The translations under genes and the position numbers were made by a program. A stretch of 64,000 nt of DNA from Escherichia ruysiae (lineage in GTDB: Bacteria; Pseudomonadota; Gammaproteobacteria; Enterobacterales; Enterobacteriaceae), in assembly GCF_031323975.1 (NCBI RefSeq), contig NZ_JAVIWS010000001.1, positions 372,001 through 436,000 of the forward strand, written 5' to 3'. Below the pieces are notes generated by a model. It ran no database searches. It was not told the origin of the DNA and was given only the letters and a program-made list of their open reading frames with translations. Below are positions 18,068 to 26,477 of the stretch, piece after piece; position 1 is the stretch's first letter; each line of letters starts with the position of its first letter.

Positions 18068-19486
18068 ATGCATGTACACCCCATATCCACTTTCCGTTTG
18101 TTCCAGGAAGGTCATCTACTACGTAATAGCATTGCAATTTTTGCGCTAACGACGCTGTTCTATTTTATAGGTGCAGAGCTACGCCTGGTTCACGAACTTT
18201 CTCTTTTCTGGCCGCTGAATGGCGTGATGGCAGGGGTATTTGCCCGCTACGTCTGGCTTAATCGTCTGCATTACTATGCCATCTGTTACGTAGCAATGCT
18301 GGTTTATGATGCCATGACCACCGAATGGGGGCTGGTTTCACTGGTTATCAATTTGTCCAATATGATGTTTATCGTAACTGTCTCCCTACTGGTTATGCGG
18401 GATAAGCGTCTGGGGAAAAATAAGTACGAGCCAGTAAGCGCATTACGGTTATTTAATTATTGTCTGATTGCCGCTTTATTATGTGCCATCGTCGGGGCGA
18501 TTGGTTCGGTTAGTATTGATAGCCTGGATTTCTGGCCTTTGCTTGCTGACTGGTTTAGTGAACAATTCTCAACAGGCGTGTTGATTGTGCCTTGTATGCT
18601 GACGCTGGCAATTCCTGGGGTATTGCCGCGCTTTAAAGCAGAGCAGATGATGCCAGCCATTGCGCTTATTGTGTCGGTTATTGCCTCGGTCGTCATTGGC
18701 GGAGCGGGGAGTCTGGCGTTCCCGCTGCCTGCATTAATCTGGTGTGCAGTGCGCTATACGCCACAGGTGACGTGTCTGCTGACTTTTATCACCGGAGCAG
18801 TGGAGATCGTACTGGTAGCAAATTCGGTAATTGATATCGCCGTCGGTTCGCCGTTCTTTATTCCGCAGATGTTTTCCGCACGTCTGGGCATTGCCACGAT
18901 GGCGATTTGCCCAATTATGGTTTCCTTTAGCGTGGCAGCGATTAATTCGCTAATGAAGCAAGTTGCGCTGCGAGCCGACTTTGATTTTCTGACTCAGGTT
19001 TACTCACGATCCGGTCTTTATGAGGCGCTGAAAAGTCCATCGCTGCAACAGACACAACATCTGACTGTCATGTTGCTTGATATCGACTATTTCAAAAGCA
19101 TTAACGATAACTATGGTCATGAGTGTGGCGATAAAGTGTTAAGCGTGTTTGCCCAGCATATTCAGAAAATTGTCGGCGATAAGGGGCTGGTGGCGAGAAT
19201 GGGAGGCGAAGAGTTTGCCGTAGCCGTGCCATCAATGAATCCCGTTGATGGTCTGCTGATGGCGGAGAAAATTCGTAAAGGCGTTGAACTACAACCGTTT
19301 ACCTGGCAACAAAAGACGCTTTATCTGACGGTTAGCATCGGCGTCGGTAGTGGGGATGCTTCATACCGCACACTAACCGATGACTTCAATAAATTGATGG
19401 TCGAAGCTGATACGTGTCTCTATCGGTCGAAGAAAGACGGGCGTAACCGCACCAGTACCATGCGTTATGGTGAGGAAGTTGTCTGA
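18068..19486 (+). CDS. dgcF: DgcF (YneF), membrane-bound diguanylate cyclase
   Basis: A 472-residue inner-membrane protein. Residues about 15-300 hold roughly eight membrane helices resembling a MASE1-type sensor (FWPLNGVMAGVFARYVWL near 48 is characteristic), and about 315-465 a GGDEF domain with an intact GGEEF in RMGGEEFAVAVP near residue 380. It would make c-di-GMP in response to an unknown signal. The K-12 annotation (315 residues) begins well inside this frame; the full-length frame here is open and carries the MASE1-like start, so the longer form is preferred. The ribosome site is weak. Confidence 0.9.
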   Translation: MHVHPISTFRLFQEGHLLRNSIAIFALTTLFYFIGAELRLVHELSLFWPLNGVMAGVFARYVWLNRLHYYAICYVAMLVYDAMTTEWGLVSLVINLSNMMFIVTVSLLVMRDKRLGKNKYEPVSALRLFNYCLIAALLCAIVGAIGSVSIDSLDFWPLLADWFSEQFSTGVLIVPCMLTLAIPGVLPRFKAEQMMPAIALIVSVIASVVIGGAGSLAFPLPALIWCAVRYTPQVTCLLTFITGAVEIVLVANSVIDIAVGSPFFIPQMFSARLGIATMAICPIMVSFSVAAINSLMKQVALRADFDFLTQVYSRSGLYEALKSPSLQQTQHLTVMLLDIDYFKSINDNYGHECGDKVLSVFAQHIQKIVGDKGLVARMGGEEFAVAVPSMNPVDGLLMAEKIRKGVELQPFTWQQKTLYLTVSIGVGSGDASYRTLTDDFNKLMVEADTCLYRSKKDGRNRTSTMRYGEEVV

Positions 19487-19712
19487 CAGCTTTGTTATTT
19501 TGTCACAGTTTTAGCGTAATGTGTTCTACCACTCTGTCGACTGGAGAAAGAGGAAAATCCTCGATGGAACCATGATCTGTGCCACATTTTTATCTTAAAC
19601 CTGCTAATTAATCATCACGAGTTGATCAAAACAGGGGTTCAATGTATTAAAGTTTGCTAACCTGTCGTACCAATTCAAGCAGGTTGTATGACTAATCAAA
19701 AGGGAACCCATT

Positions 19713-21164
19713 GTGAAAACACTAAATCGTCGCGATTTTCCCGGTGCACAGTATCCAGAACGAATCATTCAGTTTGGTGAAGGTAACTTTCTGCGCGCCT
19801 TTGTTGACTGGCAAATTGATCTCCTGAATGAACACACCGACCTGAATTCTGGCGTGGTCGTTGTTCGTCCGATTGAAACTTCATTCCCGCCGTCACTGAG
19901 CACGCAGGATGGGCTGTATACCACCATTATTCGTGGCCTGAATGAGAAGGGAGAAGCGGTCAGCGATGCGCGTCTGATTCGTTCTGTAAACCGTGAAATC
20001 AGCGTCTACGGTGACTACGATGAATTCCTGAAACTTGCACATAATCCGGAAATGCGCTTCGTCTTTTCCAACACCACAGAAGCGGGTATTAGCTATCATG
20101 CGGGCGACAAATTTGATGATGCGCCAGCAGTAAGCTATCCGGCAAAACTGACGCGTCTGCTGTTCGAACGTTTCAGCCATTTCAACGGCGCGCTGGATAA
20201 AGGTTGGATCATCATTCCGTGTGAGCTGATCGACTACAACGGCGACGCGTTGCGTGAACTGGTGCTGCGCTACGCACAAGAATGGGCACTGCCCGAAGCA
20301 TTTATTCAATGGCTGGATCAGGCTAACAGTTTCTGTTCTACGCTGGTGGACCGCATCGTTACCGGTTATCCGCGTGATGAAGTGGCTAAACTGGAAGCTG
20401 AACTCGGCTATCACGATGGTTTCCTCGACACCGCTGAACACTTTTACCTGTTTGTGATTCAGGGACCGAAATCCTTAGCGACTGAACTGCGTCTGGATAA
20501 ATATCCGCTTAACGTGCTGATTGTTGACGATATTAAACCGTATAAAGAGCGCAAAGTAGCAATCCTTAATGGCGCACACACCGCGCTGGTGCCGGTGGCG
20601 TTCCAGGCAGGGCTGGATACCGTCGGCGAAGCGATGAACGATGCTGAAATTTGCGCATTCGTTGAAAAAGCCATTTACGAAGAGATTATTCCGGTGCTGG
20701 ATCTGCCACGTGATGAACTGGAATCTTTCGCCAGCGCCGTTACCGGGCGTTTCCGTAACCCGTACATTAAGCATCAGCTGCTGTCTATCGCGCTCAACGG
20801 TATGACCAAGTTCCGCACCCGCATCCTGCCGCAGTTGCTGGCAGGGCAGAAGGAAAACGGCACACTTCCGGCGCGCCTCACTTTCGCATTAGCGGCATTG
20901 ATTGCGTTCTATCGCGGAGAGCGTAACGGAGAAACGTATCCGGTACAGGACGATGCCCACTGGCTGGAACGTTACCAGCAACTCTGGAGCCAGCATCGTG
21001 ACCGCGTTATCGGCACCCAGGAACTGGTTGCGATTGTGTTAGCAGAAAAAGACCACTGGGTGCAAGACCTGACGCAAGTACCTGGTCTGGTTGAGCAGGT
21101 TGCTAATGACCTGGATGCGATTCTCGAAAAAGGAATGCGCGAAGCTGTACGTCCGTTGTGCTAA
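19713..21164 (+). CDS. uxaB: UxaB, tagaturonate reductase (altronate oxidoreductase)
   Basis: A 483-residue NADH-dependent enzyme of the mannitol dehydrogenase family that reduces tagaturonate to altronate in galacturonate breakdown. Landmarks are the N-terminal nucleotide loop in [16 protein letters not shown] (about 19-34) and the catalytic-lysine segment [22 protein letters not shown] (about 270-290; shown only to mark position). It starts at GTG after AAAGGGAA. Transcription is known to be controlled by ExuR; the exact operator was not identified by eye in the 226-bp upstream gap. Confidence 0.95.
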   Translation: MKTLNRRDFPGAQYPERIIQFGEGNFLRAFVDWQIDLLNEHTDLNSGVVVVRPIETSFPPSLSTQDGLYTTIIRGLNEKGEAVSDARLIRSVNREISVYGDYDEFLKLAHNPEMRFVFSNTTEAGISYHAGDKFDDAPAVSYPAKLTRLLFERFSHFNGALDKGWIIIPCELIDYNGDALRELVLRYAQEWALPEAFIQWLDQANSFCSTLVDRIVTGYPRDEVAKLEAELGYHDGFLDTAEHFYLFVIQGPKSLATELRLDKYPLNVLIVDDIKPYKERKVAILNGAHTALVPVAFQAGLDTVGEAMNDAEICAFVEKAIYEEIIPVLDLPRDELESFASAVTGRFRNPYIKHQLLSIALNGMTKFRTRILPQLLAGQKENGTLPARLTFALAALIAFYRGERNGETYPVQDDAHWLERYQQLWSQHRDRVIGTQELVAIVLAEKDHWVQDLTQVPGLVEQVANDLDAILEKGMREAVRPLC

Positions 21165-21171
21165 TACTCTG

Positions 21172-21199
21172 AACCCGGTTTCGACCGGGTTTCTTATTT
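21172..21199 (+). terminator. uxaB terminator
   Basis: A perfect 8-bp stem AACCCGGT / ACCGGGTT with a TTCG tetraloop starts 8 bases after the uxaB stop and is followed by TTCTTATTT. This is a typical intrinsic terminator. Confidence 0.8.
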
Positions 21200-21234
21200 G
21201 ATTATATTAGTTACAACATCCTATGTGCCTTTAT

Positions 21235-21268
21235 CATTAACAGGTGCCACATGCAGCACCTGTTAATG
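21235..21268. repeat. 13-bp perfect inverted repeat upstream of yneE
   Basis: CATTAACAGGTGC and GCACCTGTTAATG pair perfectly around an 8-base loop. It lies after the uxaB terminator and about 90 bp before yneE. It could be a second terminator, an operator, or a structured yneE leader. Confidence 0.5.
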
Positions 21269-21360
21269 TTGTAAGCTTGTAGGTAATTTGTAAGTAGTGT
21301 CTTGAGAATGTGATCGGAATCACGTTTAATAGTGCGACTTTTCCACGCCTGAAGATAATC

Positions 21361-22275
21361 ATGATTGTTCGTCCACAACAACACTGGCTGCGCCGTATTT
21401 TTGTCTGGCACGGTTCAGTATTATCCAAGATATCCTCGCGCTTACTACTCAATTTTCTCTTTTCTATCGCTGTTATTTTCATGCTGCCCTGGTACACGCA
21501 TTTGGGCATCAAATTCACCCTCGCACCGTTCAGCATTCTCGGTGTCGCCATCGCCATCTTTCTGGGTTTTCGTAATAACGCAGGTTATGCCCGTTATGTC
21601 GAAGCGCGCAAACTTTGGGGGCAGTTGATGATTGCCTCACGGTCGTTACTGCGTGAGGTAAAAACGACATTACCTGATTCGGCAAGTGTAAAGGAGTTTG
21701 CCCGGCTACAAATCGCCTTCGCCCACTGTTTACGCATGACATTACGCAAACAGCCACAGGCGGGAGTGCTGGCACATTATCTTAATACTGGAGATCTTCA
21801 GCGAGTACTGGCTTCCAACTCTCCAGCTAACCGTATTTTATTGATAATGGGTGAGTGGTTGGCCGTTCAGCGGCGAAACGGGCTACTTTCTGACATTCTG
21901 TTTATTAGTCTGAACGATCGTCTTAATGATATTTCTGCGGTACTGGCAGGGTGCGAGCGTATTGCATATACGCCAATTCCCTTTGCCTACACCCTGATTT
22001 TGCATCGTACCGTTTATCTGTTTTGTATCATGCTGCCGTTCGCGCTGGTCGTGGACCTGCATTACATGACGCCTTTTATCTCAGTGCTAATTTCCTACAC
22101 CTTTATTTCACTGGATTGTCTGGCGGAAGAGCTGGAAGATCCGTTCGGTACTGAAAACAATGATTTACCGTTGGATGCCATCTGCAACGCTATTGAAATT
22201 GACCTGTTACAGATGAACGACGAAACAGAAATTCCGCCGAAGATTCTTCCCGATCGCCATTACCAGCTGACGTAA
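21361..22275 (+). CDS. yneE: YneE, bestrophin-family membrane channel protein
   Basis: A 304-residue integral membrane protein of the bestrophin / UPF0187 family. It shows the family pattern: N-terminal helix region, FSILGVAIAIFLGFRNNAGYARYVEARKLWG (about 42-72, given as landmark) with the conserved RNxxxYxRYxEAR core, a central FAYTLILHRTVYLF helix and the acidic ELEDPFGTENNDLP segment (about 257-270) typical of the cytoplasmic neck. Klebsiella bestrophin is a sodium channel; the E. coli substrate is not settled. The start at 21361 gives the known 304 residues; an upstream ATG at 21310 is in frame but lacks a ribosome site. Confidence 0.9.
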   Translation: MIVRPQQHWLRRIFVWHGSVLSKISSRLLLNFLFSIAVIFMLPWYTHLGIKFTLAPFSILGVAIAIFLGFRNNAGYARYVEARKLWGQLMIASRSLLREVKTTLPDSASVKEFARLQIAFAHCLRMTLRKQPQAGVLAHYLNTGDLQRVLASNSPANRILLIMGEWLAVQRRNGLLSDILFISLNDRLNDISAVLAGCERIAYTPIPFAYTLILHRTVYLFCIMLPFALVVDLHYMTPFISVLISYTFISLDCLAEELEDPFGTENNDLPLDAICNAIEIDLLQMNDETEIPPKILPDRHYQLT

Positions 22276-22278
22276 TAA

Positions 22279-23037
22279 TTACTCCGTGCGCCGGGCAACA
22301 ATAAACAGACGCGGAAATGCCAACAGTATCTGCCCGTTCTCCTGCAGTGGATACTGTTCTTCCAGCATCTGATGATAGCGCGTAAGAAAATGCTGCTGCT
22401 CACTCTCCGTCAGATCCTGCAACCATGGGCGTAATCCGGTGGCTGTCACCCAGTCAATAATCGCCTGGTGCGACGGCATCTGGTGATAGTAGGTGGTGCG
22501 CCAGATATCAACCTCACATCCGGCTTCGCTCAGAATATCGTAGTAAGCATGAACGCCTGCCAGCGGTTCGCGTCCACGATCCGGATAATGCTGCTCCCAG
22601 GCGACTTCGCGCATTAACACATGCGTCGGCTCCAGCCAGTTGTCCGGCATTTGCACCGCCAGCACGCCATGCGGATTGAGTAACGATACCAGATGCGGAA
22701 ACAGTTCATAGTGTTCGGGCAGCCATTGCAGCGAGGCATTGGCGAAAATCAGATCGAGTGCATGGTTCGGTTGCCAATTGCGGATGTCTGCTTCCACAAA
22801 CTGACATTCTGGTAAAATTGCGCGCGCTTCGGCAATCATCGCCGGAGACGAATCAATGCCGGTAATTTTAGCCGTTGGCCAGCGTTGATGTAGCAGGGCG
22901 GTGCTATTGCCTGGGCCACAGCCAAGATCGGCTATTTCCCAGGCGTTTTCCAGAGGGACTCTGGCAAGCAGTTCTACTGCCGGTCGTGACCGTTCGGCGT
23001 TGAAGTGCAGATATAAAGAGGGATTCCAGTCAGCCAT
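22279..23037 (-). CDS. tam: Tam, trans-aconitate 2-methyltransferase
   Basis: A 252-residue SAM-dependent methyltransferase that esterifies trans-aconitate, a spontaneous inhibitor formed from cis-aconitate. The class-I motif [13 protein letters not shown] is at about 34-45, followed by the acidic residue in TGIDSSPAM (about 58-66) and [12 protein letters not shown] (about 93-104). Length equals K-12. The gene is convergent with yneE and marks the end of the backbone block; in K-12 the lsr operon would follow. Confidence 0.95.
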   Translation of the reverse strand: MADWNPSLYLHFNAERSRPAVELLARVPLENAWEIADLGCGPGNSTALLHQRWPTAKITGIDSSPAMIAEARAILPECQFVEADIRNWQPNHALDLIFANASLQWLPEHYELFPHLVSLLNPHGVLAVQMPDNWLEPTHVLMREVAWEQHYPDRGREPLAGVHAYYDILSEAGCEVDIWRTTYYHQMPSHQAIIDWVTATGLRPWLQDLTESEQQHFLTRYHQMLEEQYPLQENGQILLAFPRLFIVARRTE

Positions 23038-23364
23038 TTTTTTACTCCCGTCAGCGCATTATCCCAAGTGTAGATAAAACTGATGGATTCGCCGCACGTC
23101 ATCAATCCATTGAACACGCGCTTTGTACGTGGCCTACGTGATTAACTCAAATGTAGCCTGGCGTAAATTTTAATTACAACCACTTTAAAACAAATGAAAT
23201 CCATATATTAAGCTTTTTGTTGATTTTATATGAATCTATTAACATACAGAATATTCAATATCTAATTTTAATATCTGCCAGCCAAATATCCATGAAGTAA
23301 ATAATTCCACAGAGGATTTTTTTTGATATCCTTAGGGCAGGAGCCAGATTTGAAGGAGTTTTTT
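23038..23364. other. Backbone/accessory junction upstream of tam and of the CHAT-like gene
   Basis: After the tam start the composition shifts from mixed to strongly AT-rich at about 23160. K-12 lsrG sequence is not recognisable. The stretch carries the tam promoter on one side and that of the CHAT-like gene on the other. A minus-strand open frame crossing it (23255-23662) looks like a shadow of the plus-strand gene. Confidence 0.5.
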
Positions 23365-23391
23365 GTGCAATCATGGCATTTTGGACACTAA
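23365..23391 (+). CDS. Possible 8-residue leader peptide
   Basis: A GTG codon preceded by a perfect AAGGAG six bases away opens an 8-codon frame (M-Q-S-W-H-F-G-H, stop TAA). It ends 26 bases before the CHAT-like gene, whose own ribosome site is weak. It may be a translated leader that couples or meters translation of that gene. Evidence is only spacing and the strength of the ribosome site. Confidence 0.25.
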   Translation: MQSWHFGH

Positions 23392-23417
23392 CTCTATCGG
23401 ATATAGAGATATAAAAC

Positions 23418-24371
23418 ATGACGAGAAAATTTGCATTCAACATTTTATACATCATTGATGTTTTAGGTGATGAGGATCTTGATTCCCCGAGTGACATCAA
23501 AATCAATAATAAACCAGATGATATAACGCTTAAAAGTAATACCACCTCAAAACTATTTAAATCCATATCAAGTCTGAAAGTGCCAATTCCTATTGTTTTT
23601 GTTAAGATACATAATATCCCCATGCTGAATTCTTTCTTTAAAGAGCTGGAAAAAGGAGTCATAAAAAAAGGGTTAATTCCTATAGTGCATTTTGAGTGTC
23701 ATGGTTCACCCGAGGAAGGAATGTTTCTCCCTGGAATTAAAAAATATATCTCCTGGGGGGAGATGAATGATTTATTTTTAATGATAAACAAGCATACAAT
23801 GAATAATCTACTGGCCATTGTCGCGGGATGTGACAGTTTCAAATCAACAGAAAATATAGAGTTTGCAAAAGGAAGCCCTTATGGCTGCTATATTGGCGCA
23901 AACAAAGTTACTGACGCAAGTATAATTAGCAGGTTTAAAGATTTTTACCGTTATATCTTTTTATATAATGATTTCGATGGAGCTTGTGATCTTTTAGGTG
24001 CCGATTTTTCTATGGTTTTCTCATATGATATCTGTATGCAAAGCTTTTTACTTCCGTTGGTCTTGAGTTATTTCGGAAAAGATAAAAAAGAGTTTGTTGA
24101 GTATACAATCAACCGACTAATAGACAATGGACAACAGGGCTCTATAGGTGAAATAAGAAAGTTAGCAAAATACAGGTTAAAACATATTGATAAGTATTAT
24201 GAACGTTCTGGTGTTCAATTCTTACATGGGCAAAAGCCGCTTGCGTTTACGGAATTAAAGCGAATTGCACAGGAACTTAAGGACAAACTTATTGATGAGG
24301 CTAAATTCAACCTCGAACTGAGGAATGCAATTAAATTGAAAAGAAATACAATCATGGGGAAGGGGGCTTGA
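23418..24371 (+). CDS. CHAT/caspase-like Cys-His protein, unknown function
   Basis: A 317-residue, AT-rich gene I do not recognise by name. The N-terminal half reads like a clan-CD (caspase/CHAT) fold: strand IPIVHFECHGS with the His-Gly pair at 95-96, a following ISWGEMNDLFLMI segment as in CHAT domains (strand, then helix), and strand LLAIVAGCDSFKS with a cysteine at 138 in the usual nucleophile position, then PYGCYIGANKVTD. Residues about 165-317 are mainly helical and charged and could be a partner-binding region. No signal peptide or membrane helix. The start is the first ATG after an in-frame stop two codons upstream; its ribosome site is poor. The gene stands alone in the accessory region. 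CHAT proteins often act as regulated proteases in defence or cell-death systems, but no sensor gene is adjacent, so function is open. Confidence 0.7.
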   Translation: MTRKFAFNILYIIDVLGDEDLDSPSDIKINNKPDDITLKSNTTSKLFKSISSLKVPIPIVFVKIHNIPMLNSFFKELEKGVIKKGLIPIVHFECHGSPEEGMFLPGIKKYISWGEMNDLFLMINKHTMNNLLAIVAGCDSFKSTENIEFAKGSPYGCYIGANKVTDASIISRFKDFYRYIFLYNDFDGACDLLGADFSMVFSYDICMQSFLLPLVLSYFGKDKKEFVEYTINRLIDNGQQGSIGEIRKLAKYRLKHIDKYYERSGVQFLHGQKPLAFTELKRIAQELKDKLIDEAKFNLELRNAIKLKRNTIMGKGA

Positions 24372-24403
24372 CCCTGAAAACACTGGATTTACTACTGTAG
24401 AAT

Positions 24404-24440
24404 ACCTGGTGTACATCAAGTCAGATGATATACACCAGGT
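24404..24440 (+). terminator. Strong hairpin after the CHAT-like gene
   Basis: ACCTGGTGTA and TACACCAGGT pair perfectly (10 bp), with a further 4-bp inner stem (ATCA/TGAT). It begins 33 bases after the stop codon. No T run follows, so it is a transcript-stabilising or weak terminator structure. Confidence 0.5.
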
Positions 24441-24516
24441 GGCACAACTTACGAAGTGGTTATAATAATCAGCTTGCGCTCGTACTCGAATCCGACATGC
24501 AAACCTCGCTGGAGAG

Positions 24517-24957
24517 TTATTTAACAATGGGCATGTCTGCGAGAAGCTTAACAAAACGCTTCCTCACTTCCTGATAACCGTGGCTTTCATAAAACTTGTG
24601 TGCTCTGATTCTACGTTCACTGCTTGAAAGCTCAATTTGAGAACATCCCTTATCCAGTGCGATTTGCTCAGAGGCAATGAGAAGCTTCTTTCCGATACCT
24701 GTTCCTCGCGACGATTCATCTATGACCAGAGCTGAAATTAATGCCCACAAACCGTTTTCATGTACAGGGGTGATAAAATTCATCACAATAACCCCGCAGA
24801 GTTCCTTTTCTGCTTCAGCAACCAAAATACTAAGACTGGTATGCTTCTGGTTAATATGATTTTCTAAGCGTTCTACATCTGTCTGATAACCCAATTGCAG
24901 AAAGAGCTTTTGTAGAGATGGTATATCTTTTAATTCAGGAGTCCTGATTAAGACCAT
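24517..24957 (-). CDS. GNAT-family N-acetyltransferase
   Basis: A protein of about 147 residues with the GNAT fold: N-terminal IRTPELKDIPSLQKLFLQLGY, central strand ALVIDESSRGTGIGKKLL containing the acetyl-CoA loop (R-G-T-G-I-G, about 84-89), and the C-terminal ELSSSERRIRAHKFYESHGY (motif B). It would acetylate a small molecule or protein amine. The start at 24957 has AAGG eight bases upstream; the ATG at 24963 is two codons earlier but has poor spacing. The gene is convergent with the CHAT-like gene. The substrate cannot be told. Confidence 0.75.
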   Translation of the reverse strand: MVLIRTPELKDIPSLQKLFLQLGYQTDVERLENHINQKHTSLSILVAEAEKELCGVIVMNFITPVHENGLWALISALVIDESSRGTGIGKKLLIASEQIALDKGCSQIELSSSERRIRAHKFYESHGYQEVRKRFVKLLADMPIVK

Positions 24958-25420
24958 TGCCATAACCTTTGTCAGAAGAGTTAAGTAAAAATATCCCAGT
25001 CTCTCTAAAGTTGCCAGGGTTGCTTTCCGCTGTGAATTCAACTGATGGACGCACAATGTTGCTGAATGAGCTCACCAGTACAAGCATGTCGATCCTTGGC
25101 TGCTGAATTTTGGGGGCGCGAAGCCTGTGTGGAACCAAACACGTCCTGTAAGAGCCTGAGTTGATTAACATCGGTCATTGAGAAAAACTCAGTTCCGAAT
25201 GCAGTTATGAGTCTCATCCTTTGAAAGCAGTGGTGAGACTGTAGCGCGGGCATGGCTATATTTGCCAGAAATGGACATCTCAATTTAGCCTCTACAACCT
25301 ATGTCAAAGCTAAGTTCAGATGTCCGGGGCAGGGTAAAGCTGAAATGTCCGCTGTGTGCCAGAAACGGACGTTGTTTTCCAACTATTACCCAGGCCTGCG
25401 AATCATCTCATCTTCATCCC
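24958..25420. other. Non-coding remnant stretch between GNAT and LysR genes
   Basis: About 460 bp without a convincing gene. It contains a duplicated motif GCCAGAAAyGGAC at 25264-25276 and 25358-25370 and paired ATGTCC motifs between them. Several short open frames exist but have no ribosome site or recognisable family. It looks like the worn edge of an earlier insertion. Confidence 0.4.
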
Positions 25421-26308
25421 TTAAATTCTCAATGTATCGATAACCGCTCGTAGAGCGGGTGACACATTTCTGTGCGGATAATAGATATATGAACCTTCCA
25501 GGCGTTGGCTGTAGCATTGCAAAACTCTGATCAGCGCCCCCTGTTCTATATCATCAGATACCAATTCCTCCGGAACATAAGCCAGTCCCAGACCTAGCCT
25601 CGCGGCTTTGGCTTCCATATAACTGTCAGCAAAGGCCCATTGTCCCTGAGGCTGATGGGTGATCTTTTTACCGTCCTGATTGAGTTCCCAGGCATACAGG
25701 CTGCCGTCGCCGAACTGGTAAGCGATGCAGGGATGACCCACTAAATCGGTGGGGGTTTGCGGAAATCCGTAGCGACGAAAGTGCTCGGGTGTGCCGACAA
25801 CGGCCATCTCCATATCGGGCGAAATACGCACCGCGACCATACCGCTATCCACTTCCGAGCCCAGACGTATACCGGCATCGAAGCGTTCAGTAATAATATC
25901 GACAAACCGGCTTTCACTGATGAGCTCCAGCCGAATATCCGGGTAGCGTTGTTTAAACACCGCCAGCTTCGGCAGCAGTACTTTGTCAATGGCGTGCTGG
26001 CTGGCATTAATACGGACCGTACCCGATGGTGTATGGCGATAATGGGCCAGCGTGGCAAGCCCCATATCTAAGGCGTCAAATCCAGATTCGACGTTTTTAT
26101 AGAGCAACTCGCCAGCATGGGTGAGCGATAGCTTGCGCGTGGTGCGTACCAGAAGCTGCACGCCCAGTCGTTCTTCCAGCTCGCGCACTGCACGGCTAAT
26201 TCCTGACTGCGCCAGACCAAGCCTCTGTGCGGCGGCGGTAAAACTCCCTTCTCGCACGACCTGCATAAACAGATAGAGATCGTTATAGTTTTCCCTTTTC
26301 GCCATCAT
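25421..26308 (-). CDS. LysR-family transcriptional regulator
   Basis: A 295-residue LysR regulator. The DNA-binding part is at about 8-65 (VVREGSFTAAAQRLGLAQSGISRAVREL) and the effector-binding domain at about 95-290 (GTVRINASQHAIDKVLLPKL..., IRLGSEVDSGMVAVRISPDM). It belongs to the AaeR/DmlR-like subgroup by the pattern of the second domain. It is divergent from the alpha/beta-hydrolase gene across about 170 bp, so it most likely controls the hydrolase-MFS pair. Base composition is more balanced than in the neighbouring CHAT-like and phosphoesterase genes. Not part of the K-12 backbone at this place. Confidence 0.82.
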   Translation of the reverse strand: MMAKRENYNDLYLFMQVVREGSFTAAAQRLGLAQSGISRAVRELEERLGVQLLVRTTRKLSLTHAGELLYKNVESGFDALDMGLATLAHYRHTPSGTVRINASQHAIDKVLLPKLAVFKQRYPDIRLELISESRFVDIITERFDAGIRLGSEVDSGMVAVRISPDMEMAVVGTPEHFRRYGFPQTPTDLVGHPCIAYQFGDGSLYAWELNQDGKKITHQPQGQWAFADSYMEAKAARLGLGLAYVPEELVSDDIEQGALIRVLQCYSQRLEGSYIYYPHRNVSPALRAVIDTLRI

Positions 26309-26477
26309 TCTTCCTCTGCTGCTGCATCACAATTCAGAACAATATGGTATTAATCTTAGCATTATTTACCCTCTAATCAGCACTATTAGTGCTAACTATA
26401 ATATGCGCGTTGCAACAAAGCACGGCAGCGTTGGCCGTATGAAACCAGTATCTGGCACTTTTATGAAGGGGATTTTG

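Noticed and set aside
23255..23662. 135-codon minus-strand ORF over the CHAT-like gene start, with a hydrophobic segment
   Set aside because: It overlaps the coding strand of the better-supported gene; the hydrophobic run is the complement of AT-rich codons. An antitoxin-like partner was considered but there is no ribosome site.
25038..25283. 81-codon minus-strand ORF upstream of the GNAT gene
   Set aside because: No ribosome site and no recognised family; in a stretch of worn repeats. Kept as non-coding remnant.
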